Source: Talpa occidentalis (lineage: Eukaryota > Chordata > Mammalia > Eulipotyphla > Talpidae). Taken from it: 64,000 bases of DNA. The notes under the pieces were generated by a model, which searched no databases, was not told the origin of the DNA, and saw nothing but the letters and a program-made list of their open reading frames with translations. Where the stretch lies: NCBI RefSeq assembly GCF_014898055.3, contig NW_023601212.1:56780329-56844328 (forward strand), in the 5' to 3' direction. The number at the start of each line of letters is the position of its first letter. Position 1 is the first letter of the stretch. The position numbers and the translations under genes were made by a program. This document shows, one piece after another, positions 10,030 to 22,010 of the stretch.

Positions 10030-11060
10030 AAGACATTGTTGCCTCATGGAATTAGTCTGGTGCTTTTTCTCTTTGAAAAATGTTTATGCATTTTAGGAAA
10101 TAGCTAATCCTTGGAATTTTAACAATTCATTTCTAAAACAATATGGACATGGGAATTTAAAAATTTTTTTTGAAGGGAGTATCTTTGAGTTTATTTTTTA
10201 TAAATATTTGCTTACTGTGTCCTCTACTATTGCACTAATTTTGAGATTTCTTATTTCCTGTTTTTTCCTAGGTCTCAAAGTTATTAATATGTACTTCACA
10301 GTACTATTGTTTGAATCTGTTGCATTTATAATTGTTTGCTATTTTCCCCTTATATTTTATTTGTACATTTTCCTTTTTGAGCAGTTTCACCATAACTCTC
10401 TTTCTTTTGCTGATCTGTTCAAAGAGCCACTTTGAACAGCAGGCATTACAAAGATATTTAACTACTTTTACTTTACCTATCTCTTGCAGCATTTCTGCTT
10501 TATAAAAATTTGAATATATCTTGGAAGAGTGTTTAAGTGTGAATTTTTGCATGTCAAACTTCCTGAGAACTTATATAGCTGAAACTTTTTATTATGCCTT
10601 TATAAGTGAATGATAATAACATTCTAGGTTTGAAATTATATTTCCTTTAATGCTTGAAAATTATACACCATTATCTTTAAAAAAATTTATGATCATCATG
10701 TTCTTGGTGTTCTTGAAAATTCTAGTGTTAGCCTGACTCTTGTTACTTCACAGGGAATCCCTTTTCCTTCCATTTTGGAACTTTAAGTATATTTTCTTTG
10801 ATTTAATATTCTTTAATTTTGTTATTATTTGAATGGATGTGGATTTTTCCTTTTCTCTTCTCTTTGGTCCTCTGTAAGCCTTTTCATTCTGAAGCATTTT
10901 ATCATTCATTAATACTAGAAAATTTATCTTCATTATTTAAGTATTTTCTCCTTTTCATTTCTCTACCCCATTTCTTCTGGAATCATATTATCAGTTCTTT
11001 TGTTCTATCCTCCATATCTCTTAGCTTTTAAAATTTCCTCTACTTAGATTTTCTCTCTCT
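10030..11060 (-). mobile_element. Ancient LINE-1-like AT-rich relic
   Basis: T-rich text such as 'GCATTTTATCATTCATTAAT' and 'TCTTCTGGAATCATATTATC' is typical of the minus strand of old L1 5' and ORF1 regions. The boundaries are uncertain. No coding frame survives. Confidence 0.5.
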
Positions 11061-11087
11061 CTATTCTTTCCCAATGCATTTAGGGAG

Positions 11088-11088
11088 A

Positions 11089-11119
<31 letters not shown>

Positions 11120-11152
11120 GTCTCTCTCTCTGTCTCTCTCTCTGTCTCTCTG
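11088..11152 (+). repeat. (TC)n microsatellite with periodic G
   Basis: TC dinucleotides are interrupted by TG at regular intervals of about 12-14 bases. It yields a spurious leucine/serine-rich open frame. Confidence 0.95.
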
Positions 11153-11154
11153 TT

Positions 11155-11710
11155 ATTTTCATGGGGGTAGTGTTGATTTGTATCACATTGCCTGTCTACA
11201 AATGTGTGTTATTTTACTATACCCACCACCAAAACACCAGTAATCCTCCATTAGAACCCCCTCTCCTCTTTGCTCCCATTCCACCACACTCCTCTTCTGG
11301 TAGCCTTAGTCATAGTCCATGTGCTCTTTTCCCTGCTGTTTTTATACCTTCCCTTCTTCCTTCCCACCCCCTCCTGGATTTCTCAGATCTATGGTTAACT
11401 TTCAAGGTTTGTCCTTGTCTAACCTTTTGTTTGATTTCTCTATATCCCATGTATCAGTGAAACCACCCATTATTTATCTTTCTTCTTCTGACTTATTTTG
11501 CTTAGCATAATCCCTTCTAGCTTAATTCATGGTGCTGCAAGTGTCATGAGTTTATCATTTTTGATCACTGAGTAATATTCCATTGATTGTATATACCACA
11601 TCTGTTGGGGCATTTAGTTTGTTTTCATATCTTAACTATAGTAAATAGTATACTTTTTTCACCTAGTTATTTGGTGTGTGAGTTCATGTTTTTCTGCAAA
11701 TACCAACTAC
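11155..11710 (-). mobile_element. Older LINE-1 3' end, minus strand
   Basis: The order of L1 3' UTR and ORF2 C-terminal text is clear on the minus strand: 'CATGTATCAGTGAAACCACC', 'CTGACTTATTTTGCTTAGCA', 'CACTGAGTAATATTCCATTG', 'TATACCACATCTGTTGGGGC'. It diverges strongly from the young copies. Confidence 0.85.
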
Positions 11711-12800
11711 TCTGCTTGGTAGCATTTGTTGGGGAAGGCAGAATATTAGATTGCAGCTTTTATGTACTAGATATGCCTAAAAGAGGGAAGACTTTGAGTC
11801 CCATGACAGAGACATAGGCCCCATAAAAGTACTTTGTGTATTTCTCTTTTACTGCCTTTGCCCTGCATAGGGTTTCTCCTTTAAATTGCACTATCAGGGA
11901 GAAACACCATTGGGATGATTCAGTCTCTGCAAATTGTAATCCCCCAGGCCTGGGGATTTGGAACAGGAGTGAGTGGGATCAGGTCATGGAAGGGTCATGG
12001 CTGCTGCTCATAATTGTACATAGGGGTCAGGGCTGCTGCTCATAATTGTGGTTCAGCTCATAAGAGGGGGAGTAGCAGGCACAGACATCCACATTGGTTC
12101 CCAAGCTGTGTACCCTGGTGGGAGGCTCTGCCTTTCTGGTGGCAGGGGTGTATTTTCCTTACAGTCACAGTGTCACGATAGTTCTTGTGGGCCTTTCAAG
12201 AGTGCCTGGTCAGCATGTGCATGCCTACTTTCAGCATCTCCTCAGCCAAGTGTGAGGCTGCTCTGCTTGATATTACTACTGACACCAGTGATCTGGACTG
12301 TAAAAAGTCGGCTTCAGGGAAAAGGCTGGTGATAATTTTCTCAAAACAACTAGAGGGACAGCCTAGAGCCAGAGAGTACAGTTTTTCTCCAATCTACCAC
12401 CCCACAGTTGCCTCTCACTGTTGTTTTCCTCAGGATGCAATACACTCTCCACCTACCACCTCAAAACATCTTTCAGTCTCCTCATGAGATTCACAGCTAT
12501 TTTTACAAGCTCCAAAGATTTATTTTTCCCTCCTGTTTCTTCACATTCTCCAGAATGGAATTTGAGGAAGGAGTTTGAGGTGCTAGGTTATCATCCTCAT
12601 AAGATCTAGAAGTCTAAGTGTTTATCTTTAAAACCTTTATGCAAGTTTTACTTTCAAAACACTCCTTTGCAATATCTGGAAGACCTTTAAGGCAATTGAA
12701 AGAGAGCTAGGATGTTCCCAAATGAGGGTGGGTTGGTGTATTTGGATCATTTAGAAAAACAAGCTTTATGGAAATGTATTCTTGCATATTCATATGTATA
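11711..12800. other. Unclassified, repeat-like block
   Basis: No gene is recognised. 'CTGCTGCTCATAATTGT' occurs twice about 35 bp apart (near 12001 and 12031) and the GC content is higher than in the flanks. The text could be an old LTR or an old L1 5' region. Short open frames here show no domain. Confidence 0.3.
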
Positions 12801-13240
12801 TATGAAAGACTTTATTATGAGGAACTACCTCATGTGATTATGGAGGCCATGGAATTCCACAATCTGCCATCTGCAAGCTGGAGACCCAGGAATGCCATTG
12901 GTATAACTCCAGCCTTAGTGTGACAACCTGAGAACTATGGGTATGATGGTATAAATCCCAGTGCAAGGCAGAAGAAGATCTATGTTTCAAGCAGGAAGCA
13001 AAAGGGAAGAAACAAATGTAGGAAGGTCCCAGCCCAGATAGGAAGCAAAAAAAGGCAAATTCCTTCTTCCTCTCCCTTTTCATTCTGCTCAGGCATTCAA
13101 CAGATTGGAGGATGCCACATCAGGGAAGACAATCTTGTGAGCCTACTCCATCCTGAGACACCTCACAGGCATACCTAGAAATAATGTTTAACGTGAACAC
13201 CACTTGACCCAGTCAAGTTGACACATAAATTAACCATCAC
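12800..13240 (+). repeat. Old dispersed repeat, probably an L1-associated 3' region
   Basis: The text runs 'TATGAGGAACTACCTCATGTG', 'ATCTGCCATCTGCAAGCTGG', then 'AGTCAAGTTGACACATAAAT' and 'TAACCATCAC'. This is a common old mammalian repeat. I believe it belongs to an ancient L1 subfamily but cannot prove the family. Confidence 0.6.
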
Positions 13241-14425
13241 AGTTGGGAATCAGGGTGTTACAGGTGAAGCCAAATTAAAGAAGGAAAGACCCCACTTGTC
13301 ACCATCAACATTAAATCATTAATTAACTACCTCCCTCACTAAATCAGTTACCCCACTCATTCAGTCAACTACCCCTCTCTGTCATCCACTTTCCTTGCCC
13401 GTGAATTGGGAATGACCAGCACCTACAGTTTCCTTCACACAGTTGTTGCACTGCTCAAATGGGATAATATCTGTGCAAGGCACTCTGTGCAGCACTACAC
13501 ACAGGAAGAGAGAAAGCAGCAACATTTAATCTGAACCAAAGAGCATTTGAAATGATATTAGCTCTCAGGAGACAGGATGTTCTTTGGCCGGGAAGGCGGT
13601 AATCCCTCCCCTCAGCAACCTCAGTGAATTTCAGACAGATCTTCAAAGCAGATCAGGTCTCTGCAGCACGGAGTGGTGAGAGTATTCCAAGTTCTCTGAC
13701 CTCCCTAAGCTGGAGAAGGTTGGCATCAAGGACAAAAGCTTTCAATTGCATTGAACATGGCCTGGACAGGTTCCAAGCGGGTAATTACTTTATGCTTACT
13801 TACAGTTTCCCCTTCAGCTTTGAAGGCAGAGAGCATCCCTCACTTCCTGGGTGGAGGGGACTGTTCCGTGTTGCTAGGCATATGTTCAACAGCTGCCCCA
13901 GCCATCCACCTCAGCAGACACCACATTTTAGTAATGAAGTCAGGGCTCAAATTGGGCAAGACGGTAGCACATTTCTTTGATTAGTGTGCAGGACAAATGT
14001 GGCCTCTCTTTGAACGGAAGGGAGGGTGTTCAGCCTGGTTTTATTTTTTTCCTCTTGACTCCCATCAGAAGCAGGAGGAAAGTGGTCAGGTGCTTTGAAA
14101 GATGCTCTGATATGAATCTAATTAAGAAAAATATAGTAATTTTATCATGATCAATAACCACAGCAGTTGCTCATCGATTATGAAAAATACATACTCTTGA
14201 AATGTGGCATGGAAAACAAAATTTCATCTAAGGAATTGTGTTTTCTGAACACCTTGTTATAAAATTGAAGATGTGAAAAATACCTCCAGTCTATGGGAGT
14301 GAGAGGCAGGGTCTGGACAAGGAGGGATTTCATGTAACTCCAGATCAGAAGTTTACTTTGAATTGTTTCAAATATACTGGTCCATCTGCGTCTCTCCATC
14401 TTTCCTGCTGCACAGTTAACACAGT
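13241..14425. other. Unique sequence
   Basis: No gene or recognised repeat. The higher-complexity text at about 13455-14000 is unlike its repetitive surroundings and could be conserved non-coding DNA; this is only an impression. Confidence 0.3.
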
Positions 14426-14605
14426 GGTTTGGGTCTAGATACTTAACTTTTCTACATCAGGTATTCCTATCATTAAAATATGCATAACACAGAGCCTATC
14501 TCTTAGGGCTTTTGTGAGGAATATAGAAGATAATATTCCTGGCACATGAAAAGGCCTCAATAAATGTCAGTAATTATTACTACTATTGTTGTTATTACAT
14601 ATCTT
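14426..14605 (+). repeat. MIR element, plus strand
   Basis: It carries MIR landmarks in order: 'TTTGGGTCTAGATACTTAAC', 'CTATCTCTTAGGGCTTTTGTGA', then 'CCTGGCACATGAAAAGGCC' and 'TCAATAAATGTCAG'. It is an ancient tRNA-derived SINE. Confidence 0.8.
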
Positions 14606-16635
14606 TCAGTTCCTGATTTAAATATCCCTTTTTTTTAATACCACCAACTTCTGCCCTTATTCTAAGAGTAGCTTAGGTAAATGACTTTGTTTCCATGGAA
14701 CACCTTTCCCTATAAAAAGAAACTTTTTTTAGAGCATGTAATGTTTTTTGTGCACTATTTTAATTATTTTCTGTGTGTAAATCATCACCCTACTTTAGGT
14801 GCAGAGAATTTATATTGATAGTTTGTAATGAGTGGAATTTAAATTCAAATAATTTTACTCCAAAGTCCATAGTCTTTACTGTATACCATTTATCATATTC
14901 TTAGTGATTACTTATATAATTGTCTTTGCTAGACTGTAAGCACTGTGTGCTCACCAATACCTTTCCTTTCTAGAACCTCCACAGACTTACATATGAGCTC
15001 CCTTTCACCAGCTCGTACTGATGCCCACAACTTTCTTACCTTTTAACTTCCCATTTTCACCCCAGCCAGAAACATTTTTCTCTATGTTCTTGACATCTAG
15101 TCTCATCTGTATTTCAAGGTCAGATGCATCAGTGTTGCCTTTGCTGACATCTCGGTTTGCTTTCTTCCCTCTGACCATCTGCCATACTGTGTTTGGTGTT
15201 CAGGGATTTTGATTGTAAGTGATGTAAACTGTGTTTGATCATTTTAAGCAGGAAGAACATTCACTGGAAGAATATAAAGAGCTCAGAGAATTGATGAGAT
15301 TAGGACCAGGCTTAGAAAATTAGAAGGAATCAAGGAACCCTATTATCCCCACCATAGCCTCCACTTGTTACCACCTCCACATCTTATGTGTTCAGGATTC
15401 AAAGACTTGGAGTCTAATTGGCTGAACTTAGGGCCTAGTGCCCACTTCCTAGAGCAGCAAAATTCAGGAAAAAAACAAGCTCTGACTCCTTTTGGCTTCT
15501 TTAATGGAAGGCAGTAGTGAAAGGTGCTGAGGATTACCCCTGCTCCAGACTGGATACAAAATGTAGTGTCTTTAAGCAAGTGTGCCTCCCAAGCTGGGTC
15601 CTCTACCACTTCTTTCCAAGCCTGCTCCCATGTTCTGGATCCTTGACCATGTCATGGTCATTGTCATAGGCTACATTTCATTTTTCATAGGGCTACATAG
15701 CCTTGGTATCAACCGACTTCTAACTGGTTGATATCCCTTCTGAATGCTTGTGGTGATCATTTCCACTCCCCCTGGCATTGTGGTTCTAGGCCCAAGTCAC
15801 GAATCTCATGCAACGTTACTCAGGATCTTTGCATCTGCACCATGACCTGAACCTGTACATTGTTACTGTTGGTTTAATCTTTTTGGAGTTTCCAGAATTC
15901 GTGTTGATGGTGGTAGGAGCAGTTAATGTAACATGAATTTTATGACTAGTTAAAAGAAATGCCTAAGATTTGTCATATTCATAAGATCCAGTCACCTTCC
16001 TGTCTGAAATTCTAGTAAGTAGTCCCTTTCTCATTTCCTCCAGAACTAATCTTCAGAGTGAATCTTGATTTTCTTGATATTCTTGTTAAGCCTTAGTTTC
16101 TTTTGTGCCAGTCCTGCTTTGGCAACACCTTAGTGCTTTGGTCCTTTCCAGGACTGTAAACTTGTATTGTGCTAGAGTCCCATCGTTGCCCTTGAACCCC
16201 TGCTGACTGACTCATTTTTCTGGTGCCACCTGCTTGTTCATTGTAGCCAAAGACCAAGCACACCTTTACAATGCTCTAGGAAGAAAGTGGTTGCAATAGT
16301 GCACAGCTTGATAATATAGCCAAAACCCCTAAGATTTGTGAGATAGAGTTCAGTGAACTGCATTCCTTAGATGTCTGAAATCTCACTCTGTTTTTGTGTT
16401 TGCTTCTGAGCTCCTCTTCCAGTCTCCTTTTTTTTTTTATTAGACACTTCCATCTATCCTGGGATCTGATGCAACATCCCTGTCACCACTCTTCTGACAA
16501 CGGATGCCTTTGAATGTGCCTTTGCCTTCCCTGTAAGTGTTCTTCATCAGCCTGTCTGGGAGAAACCAACCCCATGACAGTGGAAAGTTTTATATTTGGT
16601 GCCCCTATATCTTCCCTGTTTTTCTGACAAGGGCA
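14606..16635. other. Unique sequence with possible old LTR-like patch
   Basis: No gene is recognised. About 15200-15640 (from 'TTTTAAGCAGGAAGAACATT') may be an old dispersed repeat. Nothing else is supported. Confidence 0.3.
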
Positions 16636-16639
16636 TCTG

Positions 16640-17290
16640 CTATAGGCCATGTTCCAAGTGAAGACACTTCTGCAACATTAGCTCTTCTAAGCCTTCTCTA
16701 CCCCCCTTCAGTTTCCCACATTGGCAGCCCTTTTCTCAACAAATGGTCTTGCTCTGTTCTTTTCTGAGACTATGGACACCTTCTGGCCATTTCTTCTCTA
16801 TCTGTTCCCCTGTTCCCTCAAAGTCTTGGCCTTCATTTTCCTCCTACCTTGTCAAAGGAGTTGGCCCACTTTCCTAGACTCACTCCTGGTTCCAGTAGGT
16901 AGGGGTGGTTCCTACCTCCTCTTCCAGAATGATGTTGAATTAGATGATTTGCTTTTCCTGAGCATTTTCAATCTTTCTCTCTGTTGGATCCTTCCCAACT
17001 GCCTTTAAACCAGCTTGATCTATTGCCTCCAAAAGAATGGTCCTCTGTTCTCTTCTTGCCAAACTTCTCAAATATGTGGGCCCACCCACGGACTGGGCTT
17101 TCTCACTACTGTTTCACTCCAAATGCCCTGCAATCTGGTTTCTGTTGTCACCAAACTCTGCAGTTCCCTTCTGAGAGTCCACTCACTGTTAACCTCCTCA
17201 CTGCCAAGTGTAATGACTTGTTCTCATATTTAATGTCCTTTGTCCTATCAACAGCGCTGGTACTATTATAATACTTGATCTTTTTTCATG
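16640..17290 (+). repeat. LINE-2/CR1-like ancient relic
   Basis: C- and T-rich text, especially 17120-17270 ('CTGCAATCTGGTTTCTGTTG', 'CACTGTTAACCTCCTCACTG', 'TGTCCTATCAACAGCG'), follows the RT-region text of L2/CR1 elements. It is too decayed to translate. Confidence 0.5.
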
Positions 17291-18870
17291 ATCACAATTG
17301 TTTTCTATATGACCACCTTGTTTTAATTGAACTTTTTTTTTGTTTTATTTTTCAGTGAGACAACATTGGTTTATAGCATTGTATATAATTTAGAGATATA
17401 GGATTATACCCTTCTTGTGTAATCATATAAATTCCTGAGACTGGGAGCTATCTGTTCTAGATAATTTTCATTGTTATTCCAAGAACATCTAACATCAAGC
17501 TATATACCTAATAGGTATATGATTTAATATTTCTCTAAGTAAATAAATAGCTATTCAGAGTAAATTATTAATCCAGTCACTTAACAAACAAATGCTTCTT
17601 ATATGCCCACTAGATACAGATTCTTTCGTATCTGTGATTAGAAACTTGTAGGACCACATAGTTCCTGCTTTTAGAGAAATTACAGGCCTGTGAGGAAGGC
17701 CCGTGAAGAAGGCAATGATAATGCAGAACAGTATAATAAGTGCTCTGATGGAGGGTTGGGGTTAGTGAAAGTTTCTAGAAGAAATTATATATTATATTAC
17801 TAATATCAAGGCAAAGGGAGGGAAGGGAAATTCATCAGTTTTCTTCAGGTGTTTATTGAATCCATTGCTGCAGAGGGATTAGACAGCATGTTCAAAGGGT
17901 AGAGAGCATGACGCTTTTGAGGAACTGACTTGAAAGAAAATCAGAGTATAGAAGTGAGAGAGATGAAGTAGACAAGTAGGGGGGTTGTGTCTAGATCAAA
18001 ACAGTCATTTTACCCTCTTTCCAATTTTCAGGTGTTTTACTACTGTTTATTATTTAGTCCTTACACCCTTTTGAGTGGCAGGGGCAGCTGGTTTACAGAG
18101 GGAGTTTTATAGAACTGAAATCTACATCAATAGCAAATTTGAAAACACCACTTCTTGATGTGGCTTCCTTTTTAATTGGTCACCTCATCTATCTATCTAT
18201 CTATCTATCTATCCACACACAAAATCGTAATTTAAAAATCTGTAAGATTTTTTAGAGATGCCTAAATGAATGATATTTGAGAAGTGAGATGCATTTGAGG
18301 ATAGGTGCAACCATCACTGGAAGAACAGTGTTTTGGAAAAAGAGGACTCCGCCTTAGACACCAAGCTAACTGTTCATGAATTTTAATGAGCACATGGGGC
18401 TGGTGTGATGGTATCCTTAGTCACAAGGCATGTCACTACCCATCTGCAGACTCCCCTTTGTGTCTTTACTCAGTACACAGTGAGAGGATTTCAAAGTTGG
18501 GACCAGGCAAGAAAGCTAAGAAAATTTCCCTTAGAAATAGTATTTCCTAAGTAAAATGCAGGGACTGTTCCCAAATGCAACATAGAGGCCCAATGAATGC
18601 TGAAGTTATGAACCTTGACTTGGGCAGGAGAGCTGTAAGGGGCCTTTCTTGAAATTCAAGGCAATCACCCAGTAAAGGCTGGCATCAGGGTAGAAGAATT
18701 TATGGAAATCTCCCTAAGGCTCACTGGCTGTTCCCCTAGTAATGCTGAAGATGCTTCCTGAAGGCTTGGGGAAGAGCAGCAAAGGTGGAGTCAAATCCCT
18801 CTTAGACACTTCAGGTCTTCACTGACTCCATTGCTGTAGTCCTCCAAAAACTAGTGATAGGGTGATAGGG
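17291..18870. other. Unique sequence with (TCTA)n
   Basis: It holds a tetranucleotide run and, at about 17590-17760, text like an old dispersed repeat ('ATATGCCCACTAGATACAGA', 'AAGTGCTCTGATGGAGG'). No gene is seen. Confidence 0.35.
18187..18213 (+). repeat. (ATCT)n microsatellite
   Basis: About seven perfect ATCT units. Confidence 0.95.
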
Positions 18871-19440
18871 TGTAGTGAGATCTCTCATGGTTAGAAAATT
18901 GGTGACTGGAATGAAAAGTACACATACACGCAAATACACAAACCTTCAGAGTCTCTCTGGCATGCACATCTCATGTTCTGCTAAAGGAAAAGTTTCAAAT
19001 TCTGTCCTCAAAATATTTAAATCCAATTGTAAATTGAATTTAATTAAAGCTGCAACAAAGCCCAATTTAATACAGATTAGGTGGAAACAGACCCTTGTGA
19101 TCGTGGCCTGACAGAAGGAGGAATGAACTATTTTCTGAGAGTAAATATTTACTTTACAATCTAATTTTTACACACAATTTCCACCATAGTCAAAATTTAC
19201 CAGAGTATGAAGAAGCAAAAACCTGTGATATATAATCAAGAGAAAGAGAGTTAACAGACACAAGCCCTCAGAGGGTCACATATTGAAATTATCAAAGAAC
19301 TTTAAAATAACTATATTAAATACATTTAAGGACCTAACACAAAAGGTGATCAACATGCATATAATGCCTGGGGAATTTCAGGGATTAATGAAAACTGCAA
19401 AAATGAGTTAAATGAACATGCTGGAAATAAAAAATATGTA
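18870..19440 (+). mobile_element. Ancient LINE-1 relic (5'/ORF1-side), plus strand
   Basis: A-rich text such as 'AATCAAGAGAAAGAGAGTTAA', 'CAAAGAACTTTAAAATAACTA' and 'CAAAAATGAGTTAAATGAAC' is typical of ORF1-side regions of old L1 families. No frame remains. Confidence 0.55.
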
Positions 19441-20765
19441 AGTGAAGAGTTCATTCAATCAACATTTCTTATCTGTTGCTGCATAACCAGCAACAGATTT
19501 TTGGTGACTGTTTTGTTTATTTATTTATTTTTTTTACATTCTTCTGAGCTGTTGGGCAGTTCTGTTCCATGTGAGCATACTGAGCCTAAATGTTTAAGAT
19601 GACTTCTTTGTTCATATATTTGGTGTCCAAAATTGCAGTGTTTTCACCAGTATAGTTTACTGGAAGAGTTGGAGGCTGACTGGTATTTTTCTTAATCTGT
19701 GGGACTTCTCTAAGTCACTAACATTGACTTCCTCACAGAATGGTGGTCTCAAGTTAGTTGATTTTTACTATGTGGTGACTGGTCTCTGAGAGGAAACAAG
19801 TAGAAGCTGTAAGTTTTCTTAAAATCTGACTCATGAATCCTAGAACATTATTTTTGATACATTCTCTTGTTCTAAGCAAGTATCAAGTCCAGCCAGTTTT
19901 CACACTTATTATGTGGAATATAATCTGCAGAGAACCAGATTATATTCCAGAAGAGGAAGAATTAATGGCGGCTGTCTTTGGCAACTCTCTCAGTCTTTCT
20001 GACTACAAGTCACATCCCTCCCATGTGAAAATAGCACTGCACCCCTTTCAAGATTGTCATTATCTTCCAATTATGGCACCAGTTTCCACCCCAGCATCAG
20101 GATTTGCGTGAAGTTCAGATGTAGATAAGGGCTTCTCCAGTGAATTTCTTAAACTGGAGAAAAAGTTCCCCTTTTTCTCATAAAAAATGAGATGATGGAA
20201 AACCAGAAAAAGGCCTCCTATTTTAAAAAGAGAGAACTGGAAGGTAAATGTGTGCTCAGTGGTCCGTAGGAATTCTGAAATCCAGTTGGACATACGTCCA
20301 CAGTATTCCCTGCTCTGGGAAGCATGGGACATTCCGGAATAAAAATCCCTAAAATAGGTTCTCTGCAGATTTTGGCTTTGTCCTTTGGGATCTTGGATTA
20401 TGCTCTCTGAGATAGCCTTCTTTTATCCTTAGGAAATAGTCTGATTTTTCAGCTGAATTATCTTAAAAGCCTTCTTTATTTCCATAGAAATTTTTATTCT
20501 TTCTGTCTTTTTTAGTTCAAATTAGTGGTACTTTTTTTAATAAAAGAATCTTTAAAGTTTCCTAAGTTTTTCATGATTCTTATCCATTGTACAAGCCACG
20601 CCTTCAATTCTCTGTTAGACTGTTCTTTTCCACTTGTTGCTGCAAGATGGGGTGGTTTGATATTATGACTGAAAGTTCCTCAGAAGCTTTCTGCAGTGTT
20701 AAAGGAAGTGTAATCACACCCTTAATTTAATCTTTACTTTGAGGCCACATTGTTCTGGCAATGTC
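19441..20765. other. Mostly unclassified sequence
   Basis: About 19450-19840 begins 'TTATCTGTTGCTGCATAACC', the opening of a common old repeat that I cannot name. The rest shows no gene or RNA. Confidence 0.3.
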
Positions 20766-21064
20766 CTGGATGTGTTTTTTCTTTTTTTTTTTAAAGATTT
20801 ATTTATTTATGCATGTAAGAACCAGGGTACAGGCCAGAGATGTGGGGGATGAGAGATCCACAGACACAGAGTGGGGAACAGAATAGGTGGACTGACTGAA
20901 ACACACCACTGAGGGGAGCAGCGGGCAAGACAGGAGAGGTCTGCTGTGCCATGTGGGTCACCTCCCTGGCCAGGGATCTAGCTCGTGCTGCAGTGGCTGT
21001 GGATTGCTTCATAGGTTGCGTCTTAACCCCTTGCACCACCAGGGAGGCCCTGGATGTGGTTTTT
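20766..21064 (-). mobile_element. tRNA-derived T+ SINE, copy D, with TSD
   Basis: Minus-strand SINE with tail at 20781-20810 and 5' end at about 21050. CTGGATGTGTTTTTT (20766-20780) and CTGGATGTGGTTTTT (21050-21064) form a 15-bp target duplication with one mismatch. Confidence 0.9.
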
Positions 21065-21330
21065 ATCCTTACACAATTCTTGCTGGAAGAACCTTTGTCA
21101 GATGAAAAAACTGAGAATTAAAAGAGCACCAGTAGGGTGAATATCTGTGTATTGAAGTGGCCCAGAAGGCATAGCTCTATGAGCACATCTAGAAGCTGAT
21201 ATGTGTCCTCTAAATGCTATTTTCAGCTCCTAGGTATGAGAACTCATTGGAGAAATAGCTGATTCCAAGATAACAGGGAACAATGTACAAGATTACTTTA
21301 ATTATCATATGCTAGAAAACTTGAAAGCTA
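21065..21330. other. Unique sequence
   Basis: Nothing is recognised. Confidence 0.3.
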
Positions 21331-22010
21331 TGAATGACTGATGGCTCGCACTGGTGGGAATGTGGAGAAATTTGAATCCTTGTACATTGTTGGTAGGAAT
21401 GTAAAGTTGTTCAACTATTGCCAAAAGATTAAACATGGACTTACCATATGACCCAGAAATTCCATTCCTAGGTATAAAGTCAAAAGAATAGAAAACATGG
21501 ATTCAAACAGATCACACATATGCCAATATTTACTGCAGCTTTATTCACAATAGCCCTAAAGTTGGGGACAGCTCAAGTGTCCATGAACTGAAGTGTCAGT
21601 AAACAAAATTTAATGTGTATATACAATGAAATACTGTTCACCCATAAAATGGCTTGAACACAAATGATATGTGCCAAAAACATAGATGAACCTTGAAGAT
21701 GTTATACTAAGCAATTGAATCAGAAAGGAAAGGGTGAATGTTATATGATATTATTTTTATGAAATATATAGAGTTGATAAATTCATAGAGACATAGATTA
21801 GGATTACCAGAGATTGGGTGTAGAGATGGAGAATTACTGCTTAGTGAGTATAGTATCTCTGTTTGGAGTGACAAAAAAATAAATAAATAGGTACTGGTAA
21901 TGATTGTACAACAATCATTGTGAAGTAATTAATTGTGCATTTAAAATAACACATTTTGTGTTATGTATATGTTTTACCATTATAAAAATATTTAAGAGAA
22001 ACTAATGGTA
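21331..22010 (+). mobile_element. Older LINE-1 3' end, plus strand
   Basis: The order of ORF2 C-terminal text is clear ('GGTGGGAATGTGGAGAAAT', 'TATGACCCAGAAATTCCATT', 'TTATTCACAATAGCCCTAAA', 'GTATATACAATGAAATACTG'), then a 3' UTR. Stops in every frame. Confidence 0.85.

Noticed and set aside
11074..11460. 128-codon frame with repeated Ser-Leu
   Set aside because: It is generated by the (TC)n microsatellite and runs into old L1 3' UTR.
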